Part shown: piece after piece, positions 24,005 to 27,685 of the stretch
Layout of the letters: each line of letters opens with the position of its first letter
Position numbering within the stretch: the stretch's first letter is position 1
IMG/VR virus record: IMGVR_UViG_3300020187_000164
Location: 1-27,685 of that record
Source: a virus
DNA: 27,685 nucleotides
Direction: 5' to 3' (one strand)
Made by a program: the position numbers and the translations under genes
The notes under the pieces: generated by a model
The model's database searches: none
What the model was told of the DNA's origin: nothing
Seen by the model: only the letters and a program-made list of their open reading frames with translations

Positions 24005-24014
24005 ATATTTATAA
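24005..24014 (+). promoter_or_regulatory. Candidate late promoter ATATTTATAA (copy 5)
   Basis: An exact decamer three bases after the preceding TAA stop and ending 15 bases before the ATG at 24030 of the fibre gene. Confidence 0.58.
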
Positions 24015-24029
24015 TAAACCCATTTATTC

Positions 24030-27000
24030 ATGGCTCAAGAATTTAAATATCAATCTGAAATACAGCAAGGTCAGATAATACAATCATGGCATGTTTCTCA
24101 GTCTGTTGAAGCTTTTACAGGAGAAGAAGCTTATGATATAACTATATCAGGTTCTTCAACTTTAACGGGTTCAATGTATGTTGATCCTAGTAAGTTATTG
24201 GCAACCCCACAAACACATTATTTATCATATAATAACACAACAGGTCAAGTTTTTAAATCAGAATTAGGACCAGAAAGTACTTCAGGTACAAGTGGTACTA
24301 GTGGTACTTCAGGTACAAACGGTACATCAGGTACAAACGGTACTTCAGGTACAAGTGGTACATCAGGTACAAGTGGTATTTCGGATAGATATGCAACAAC
24401 TTCAACAACTACCTATACTTTAGGAGCATCAACTCCCTGTTTAACCGTTGAAACAGGATTAGCTTATACAACAGCACAATCAATTATTATAGTACATGAC
24501 ATTAACAACTTCCAAGAATGTGAAGTTGACACTTATAATCCTGCTACAGGAGTACTATGTTTTACAAATATAACAAGAGTAGAAGGTTCAGGAACTTATT
24601 CCGATTGGGAAATAAACTTAGATGGAGCTTCAGGAGGTGATGGAACGTCGGGTACTTCTGGAACTAGTGGCACAAGTGGCACATCAGGTACTTCGGGTAC
24701 TTCTGGAACTAGTGGTACGACAGGTACATCAGGTACTTCAGGTTCAAGTGGCACAAGTGGTACTTCAGGAATAAATGGTCCAACTGGAACAGGTGGTACA
24801 AGTGGTACCTCAGGCACTTCAGGCACTTCAGGAACAAGTGGAACAGACGGAACTTCAGGAACTTCAGGAACAGATGGCACATCAGGTACTTCAGGTACAA
24901 ACGGTACATCTGGAACTTCAGGTACTTCGGGTACAGATGGTACAAGTGGTACAAGTGGTACCAGTGGTACAAGTGGTACAAGTGGTATTTCGGATAGATA
25001 CTCAACAACCTCTACAACTACCTATACTTTAGGAGCATCAACTCCCTGTTTAACCGTTGAAACAGGATTAGCTTATACAACAGCCCAATCTATTATTATT
25101 GTTTATGATATAGATAATTTCCAAGAATGTGAAGTTGACACTTATAATCCTGCTACAGGAGTATTATGTTTTACAAATATAACAAGAATAGTGGGCTCAG
25201 GAACTTATTCATCTTGGGAAGTTAATTTAGATGGAGCTTCAGGAGGTGATGGAACATCGGGTACTTCTGGAACTAGTGGTACGACAGGTACATCAGGTAC
25301 TTCGGGGATAAATGGTACAGATGGAACTAATGGAACTAGTGGCACATCAGGTACTTCAGGTACAAGCGGTACAGACGGAACTTCAGGTACCTCAGGAACA
25401 GATGGCACATCAGGTACTTCAGGGATAAATGGTTTAAGAGGAGCTAATGGAGCTATTACTTTTGAATATGAATATAACAACACCCCTATTACACCGGGTA
25501 CTGATGGTGATGGTAGTTTAAGATTTAATAGTATAAACTTAGATCAAGCTACAGCAGCATACATAGATGAAAATGATATCAATGGTAATGATATATCTGA
25601 ATTTTATGATTCATTATCTAATGCAGACGATGCACGTGTCCAAGTTGCCAAAACCTCAGACGCAGCGTCATTTGCTTTATATAAAATTACGGCTATAACC
25701 GATAATACAACATATTATACTCTTACTATATCAGAAGAGGCATCCTCAGATACACAACCATTTAATGCTACCGATAATGTATTTTTAAGTTTTGGAGTCT
25801 CAGGAGCTGCAGGCACATCAGGTACTTCAGGTACAAGCGGTACAGACGGAACTTCAGGTACCTCAGGAACAGATGGTACCTCAGGAACTTCAGGAACAAA
25901 CGGAACTAGTGGAACTTCTGGAACAGATGGAACTAGTGGTACGTCAGGTACTTCAGGAACAGATGGTACTTCAGGAACAAGTGGTACCGATGGTACTTCA
26001 GGTACTTCAGGAACAAGTGGTACATCAGGTATAGACGGAACAAGTGGAACTTCAGGAACCGATGGTACAAGCGGTACTTCAGGTACGAATGGAACTTCAG
26101 GAACAAGTGGTACTTCAGGTACTTCAGGTATTGGAACATCAGGAACATCAGGAACATCGGGTACAAGTGGGTTTGTAGAAGGAGCTACAGCATATGGTGA
26201 AATATTTGAAGTTGGTGGATCAGCAATATCTATTGGTACTTCATATCAAGGATGGAATACAGGAACTCAAGGAAGATCTTTATCTTTAACTTTTACTGCT
26301 GGAACATTCTTAACAGCAGACACATATACAATTCCACAATCAGAATTAGCTGGAGATTATTTAATAAATGCTTCATATACTTTCTTTGCTGGTGGTTCTG
26401 ATACTTTAATTGCAGCAATATTTGTAAATGGTATAGAACAAATCCCTACAACAACTAAAAGATCATTTCAAAATAATGCTAGAGGTTCATTTTCTATTAC
26501 AGATATATTAGAATTAGCAAATGGTGATGTTGTAGGAATTAGATTTAAAACTGCAAATGGACCCACAAACTTTACACCTATTAATATCTCATTTAATATG
26601 AGTAAATTAGTAGGGTATGGAGATCAAGGACCAGCAGGTACATCAGGAACTTCGGGTAGAGACGGAACATCAGGTACTTCAGGAATAAAAGGAACATCAG
26701 GTACTTCAGGTACAAACGGTACATCAGGTACTTCAGGTACTTCAGGTACTTCAGGTACAAGTGGTACATCAGGTATAGATGGAACAAGTGGAACTTCAGG
26801 TATAGACGGAACAAGCGGAACTTCTGGAATTGATGGCACAAGTGGTACTTCAGGTATAGATGGAACTTCAGGTACTTCAGGTACTTCAGGTACTTCAGGT
26901 ATAGATGGAACTTCAGGTACTTCAGGTACTTCAGGTACTTCAGGTATAGATGGAACTTCAGGTACTTCAGGTACTTCAGGAACAGATGGTACAAGTGGAA

Positions 27001-27685
27001 CTTCTGGTATAAATGGAACAAGTGGTACCTCGGGAACAGACGGAACTTCTGGAACAAGCGGAACTTCTGGAACAAGCGGAACAGACGGTACAAGTGGCAC
27101 TTCAGGCACTTCAGGTACGGATGGAACTTCAGGAACAAGTGGAACAGACGGAACTTCAGGTACTTCAGGAACAAGTGGTACATCAGGTATAGACGGAACA
27201 AGTGGAACTTCAGGAATAAATGGAACTTCAGGTACTTCAGGAATTGATGGTACTTCAGGTACTTCAGGTATAGACGGAACATCAGGTACTTCAGGTATAG
27301 ACGGAACATCAGGAACTTCAGGAACAAGTGGAACAGATGGAACATCAGGTACTTCAGGAATAAATGGAACTTCAGGAACCTCAGGAATAAATGGAACTTC
27401 AGGAACCAGTGGTTCATCAGGAACAAGTGGAACCTCAGGAATAAACGGAACTTCAGGAACCTCAGGAATAAATGGAACTTCAGGAACAAGTGGAACAGAT
27501 GGAACATCAGGTACTTCAGGAATAAATGGAACTTCAGGTACTTCAGGAATAAATGGAACTTCAGGAACCAGTGGTTCATCAGGAACCAGTGGAACTTCAG
27601 GAACCTCAGGAATAAACGGAACTTCAGGAACTTCAGGAATAAATGGAACTTCAGGAACCAGTGGTTCATCAGGAACCAGTGGAAC
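24030..27685 (+). CDS. Collagen-like tail fibre protein (partial, runs off the window)
   Basis: An open frame from ATG 24030 with no stop through the end: at least 1218 codons. Residues 1-82 are a virion-attachment-type module (SWHVSQSVEAFTGEEAYDIT, GSSTLTGSMYVDPSKLL) I recall from environmental phage fibres. Then five Gly-X-Y arrays, mostly Gly-Thr-Ser with GTD, GTN, GID and GIN, alternate with globular inserts: D1 at ~117-201 and its duplicate D1' at ~320-404 (TYTLGASTPCLTVETGL, FQECEVDTYNPATGVLCF), D2 at ~475-591 (FEYEYNNTPITPGTDGDG), and D3 at ~715-863 (GDYLINASYTFFAGGSD, IAAIFVNGIEQIP), which looks like a C1q/TNF-type jelly roll. Gly at every third residue predicts a trimeric collagen-like rod carrying receptor-binding knobs. 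The start lies 15 bases after a late-type decamer. Fibre function is inferred. Confidence 0.78.
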   Translation, partial: MAQEFKYQSEIQQGQIIQSWHVSQSVEAFTGEEAYDITISGSSTLTGSMYVDPSKLLATPQTHYLSYNNTTGQVFKSELGPESTSGTSGTSGTSGTNGTSGTNGTSGTSGTSGTSGISDRYATTSTTTYTLGASTPCLTVETGLAYTTAQSIIIVHDINNFQECEVDTYNPATGVLCFTNITRVEGSGTYSDWEINLDGASGGDGTSGTSGTSGTSGTSGTSGTSGTSGTTGTSGTSGSSGTSGTSGINGPTGTGGTSGTSGTSGTSGTSGTDGTSGTSGTDGTSGTSGTNGTSGTSGTSGTDGTSGTSGTSGTSGTSGISDRYSTTSTTTYTLGASTPCLTVETGLAYTTAQSIIIVYDIDNFQECEVDTYNPATGVLCFTNITRIVGSGTYSSWEVNLDGASGGDGTSGTSGTSGTTGTSGTSGINGTDGTNGTSGTSGTSGTSGTDGTSGTSGTDGTSGTSGINGLRGANGAITFEYEYNNTPITPGTDGDGSLRFNSINLDQATAAYIDENDINGNDISEFYDSLSNADDARVQVAKTSDAASFALYKITAITDNTTYYTLTISEEASSDTQPFNATDNVFLSFGVSGAAGTSGTSGTSGTDGTSGTSGTDGTSGTSGTNGTSGTSGTDGTSGTSGTSGTDGTSGTSGTDGTSGTSGTSGTSGIDGTSGTSGTDGTSGTSGTNGTSGTSGTSGTSGIGTSGTSGTSGTSGFVEGATAYGEIFEVGGSAISIGTSYQGWNTGTQGRSLSLTFTAGTFLTADTYTIPQSELAGDYLINASYTFFAGGSDTLIAAIFVNGIEQIPTTTKRSFQNNARGSFSITDILELANGDVVGIRFKTANGPTNFTPINISFNMSKLVGYGDQGPAGTSGTSGRDGTSGTSGIKGTSGTSGTNGTSGTSGTSGTSGTSGTSGIDGTSGTSGIDGTSGTSGIDGTSGTSGIDGTSGTSGTSGTSGIDGTSGTSGTSGTSGIDGTSGTSGTSGTDGTSGTSGINGTSGTSGTDGTSGTSGTSGTSGTDGTSGTSGTSGTDGTSGTSGTDGTSGTSGTSGTSGIDGTSGTSGINGTSGTSGIDGTSGTSGIDGTSGTSGIDGTSGTSGTSGTDGTSGTSGINGTSGTSGINGTSGTSGSSGTSGTSGINGTSGTSGINGTSGTSGTDGTSGTSGINGTSGTSGINGTSGTSGSSGTSGTSGTSGINGTSGTSGINGTSGTSGSSGTSG
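24276..24377 (+). repeat. Gly-Thr-Ser array R1
   Basis: 34 codons of GTS with two GTN triplets, joining the N-terminal module to domain D1. At DNA level it is a degenerate 9-base repeat (GGT ACA/ACT TCA/AGT/AAC). Confidence 0.85.
24378..24632 (+). repeat. Fibre domain D1, first copy
   Basis: 85 codons of a globular beta-rich insert starting ISDRYATTSTTTY. It is duplicated 609 bases downstream (24987-25241) with long exactly matching DNA blocks, for instance 24405-24475 against 25014-25084. The GLAYTTAQSI...GVLCFTNI pattern resembles insert modules found between collagen-like arrays in other environmental phage fibres (from memory). Confidence 0.8.
24633..24986 (+). repeat. Gly-X-Y array R2
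   Basis: 118 codons between D1 and D1', mostly GTS with GTD/GTN and one GIN-GPT-GTG-GTS passage. The 9-base DNA unit is strongly varied at synonymous positions (GGT/GGA/GGC, ACA/ACT/ACC/ACG, TCA/TCT/TCG/AGT). Confidence 0.85.
24987..25241 (+). repeat. Fibre domain D1, second copy
   Basis: The duplicate of 24378-24632 at an offset of 609 bases (203 codons), in frame. Blocks of perfect DNA identity flank a segment (25083-25118) with many, mainly synonymous, changes. Confidence 0.8.
25242..25451 (+). repeat. Gly-X-Y array R3
   Basis: 70 codons linking D1' to domain D2, with GTS, GTT, GIN, GTD and GTN triplets, ending GINGLRGANGA where the code leaves the GTS pattern. Confidence 0.82.
25803..26171 (+). 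repeat. Gly-X-Y array R4 with one register break
   Basis: 123 codons between D2 and D3, mostly GTS/GTD. At 26127-26135 the run reads Gly-Ile-Gly instead of Gly-X-Y-Gly, the only break of three-residue periodicity I found inside the arrays. Confidence 0.82.
26853..26987 (+). repeat. 45-base tandem repeat inside R5
   Basis: Three consecutive units each begin GGTATAGATGGAACTTCA (26853, 26898, 26943) and encode GID followed by four GTS triplets. The third ends with a changed last triplet. The spacing is exactly 45 bases. Confidence 0.8.
27543..27685 (+). repeat. 90-base period repeat at the window end
   Basis: The 53 bases from 27543 to 27595 recur exactly at 27633-27685 (offset 90 bases, 30 codons), up to the last base of the window. 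A related earlier copy starts at 27381 (offset 162 bases). Confidence 0.8.

Larger units (their letters stand above)
26619..27685 (+). repeat. Gly-X-Y array R5 (longest, open at window end)
   Basis: At least 355 codons with Gly at every third residue. It opens GDQGPAGTS and then mixes GTS with GID, GIN, GTD, GSS, one GRD and one GIK. It contains higher-order DNA repeats: a 45-base unit at 26853-26987 and a 53-base block repeated exactly at 27543-27595 and 27633-27685. Confidence 0.85.

Noticed and set aside
24775-26034. Plus-strand frames rich in Gln/Val/Leu (24775-25032, 25792-26034)
   Set aside because: Off-frame readings of the same GTS repeat inside the fibre gene.
26593-27669. Long minus-strand frames rich in Leu/Lys/Phe/Tyr, and Val-Pro-Glu repeats at 26624-27109, 24596-24880 and 25205-25483
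   Set aside because: They are the antisense of the Gly-Thr-Ser array. The reverse complement of a 9-base repeat is stop-free in two frames, so long open frames arise automatically. None has a plausible start region, and the + strand frame is continuous with real domains.
24276-27685. CRISPR-like repeat array
   Set aside because: The repeats are 9-base coding units with codon-level variation, no unique spacers and strict in-frame Gly-X-Y translation.
24030-27685. Diversity-generating retroelement target in the fibre
   Set aside because: No reverse transcriptase, template repeat or adenine-biased variation is seen in this window; differences between D1 copies are mostly synonymous at several base types. 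A cassette elsewhere in the genome cannot be excluded.
1-27685. tRNA, rRNA, insertion sequence or integrase
   Set aside because: I saw no cloverleaf-like sequence, transposase or recombinase motif; gaps between genes are too short for most of these.

Overview
The window is a stretch of an AT-rich, contractile-tailed (T4-like, myovirus-type) phage genome. Every gene I can support lies on the + strand and they are tightly packed, often overlapping by one base (TAATG) or four (ATGA). The recognisable virion genes are a gp25-like baseplate wedge protein, a gp6-like (baseplate J) wedge protein and a probable gp5-like spike. A gp55-like late sigma factor places the phage in the broad T4-like group. 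Starts are preceded by A-rich sequence, and clear Shine-Dalgarno sites are largely missing. That pattern is typical of Bacteroidota and their phages, so a Bacteroidota (possibly aquatic Flavobacteriia) host is my best inference, not a demonstrated fact.

Bases 1-4151 hold non-structural genes: a DUF932-type protein (107-916), a GIY-YIG/T5orf172-type protein (916-1389), three small unknowns (1393-1605, 1632-2063, 2180-2362), and an overlapping cluster of an HD-domain phosphohydrolase (2393-3166), a one-helix membrane protein (3163-3441) and the gp55-like sigma factor (3441-4151).

Bases 4189-11830 are the baseplate module: a small helical protein, a spike/hub-like protein with a beta needle, a 558-residue protein with a transthyretin/CarboxypepD_reg-like domain and hydrophobic segments, a small helical protein, gp25, gp6, a probable structural protein and a coiled-coil protein. 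A single 3072-codon gene (11861-21079) takes up a third of the window and combines a conserved tail-associated N-terminal part, a LamG-like region and a long beta-rich remainder. Three more virion proteins follow (21129-24001), the last two being paralogues.

The window ends inside a very long fibre gene, 24030 to beyond 27685, which runs open off the end. It has an N-terminal module, five Gly-X-Y (mostly Gly-Thr-Ser) arrays and four globular insertions, one of them duplicated.

The most interesting regulatory signal is a decamer, ATATTTATAA, found just before five gene starts at transcription-unit boundaries (1632, 4189, 7498, 21129, 24030). It, or a one-base variant, ends 11-15 bases before the ATG. 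It contains the reverse complement of the T4 late box TATAAATA, and the sigma factor that could read it is encoded here. I see no clearly new defence or enzymatic system; the novelty is in late-promoter architecture, nearly leaderless late mRNAs and the evolving collagen-like fibre.
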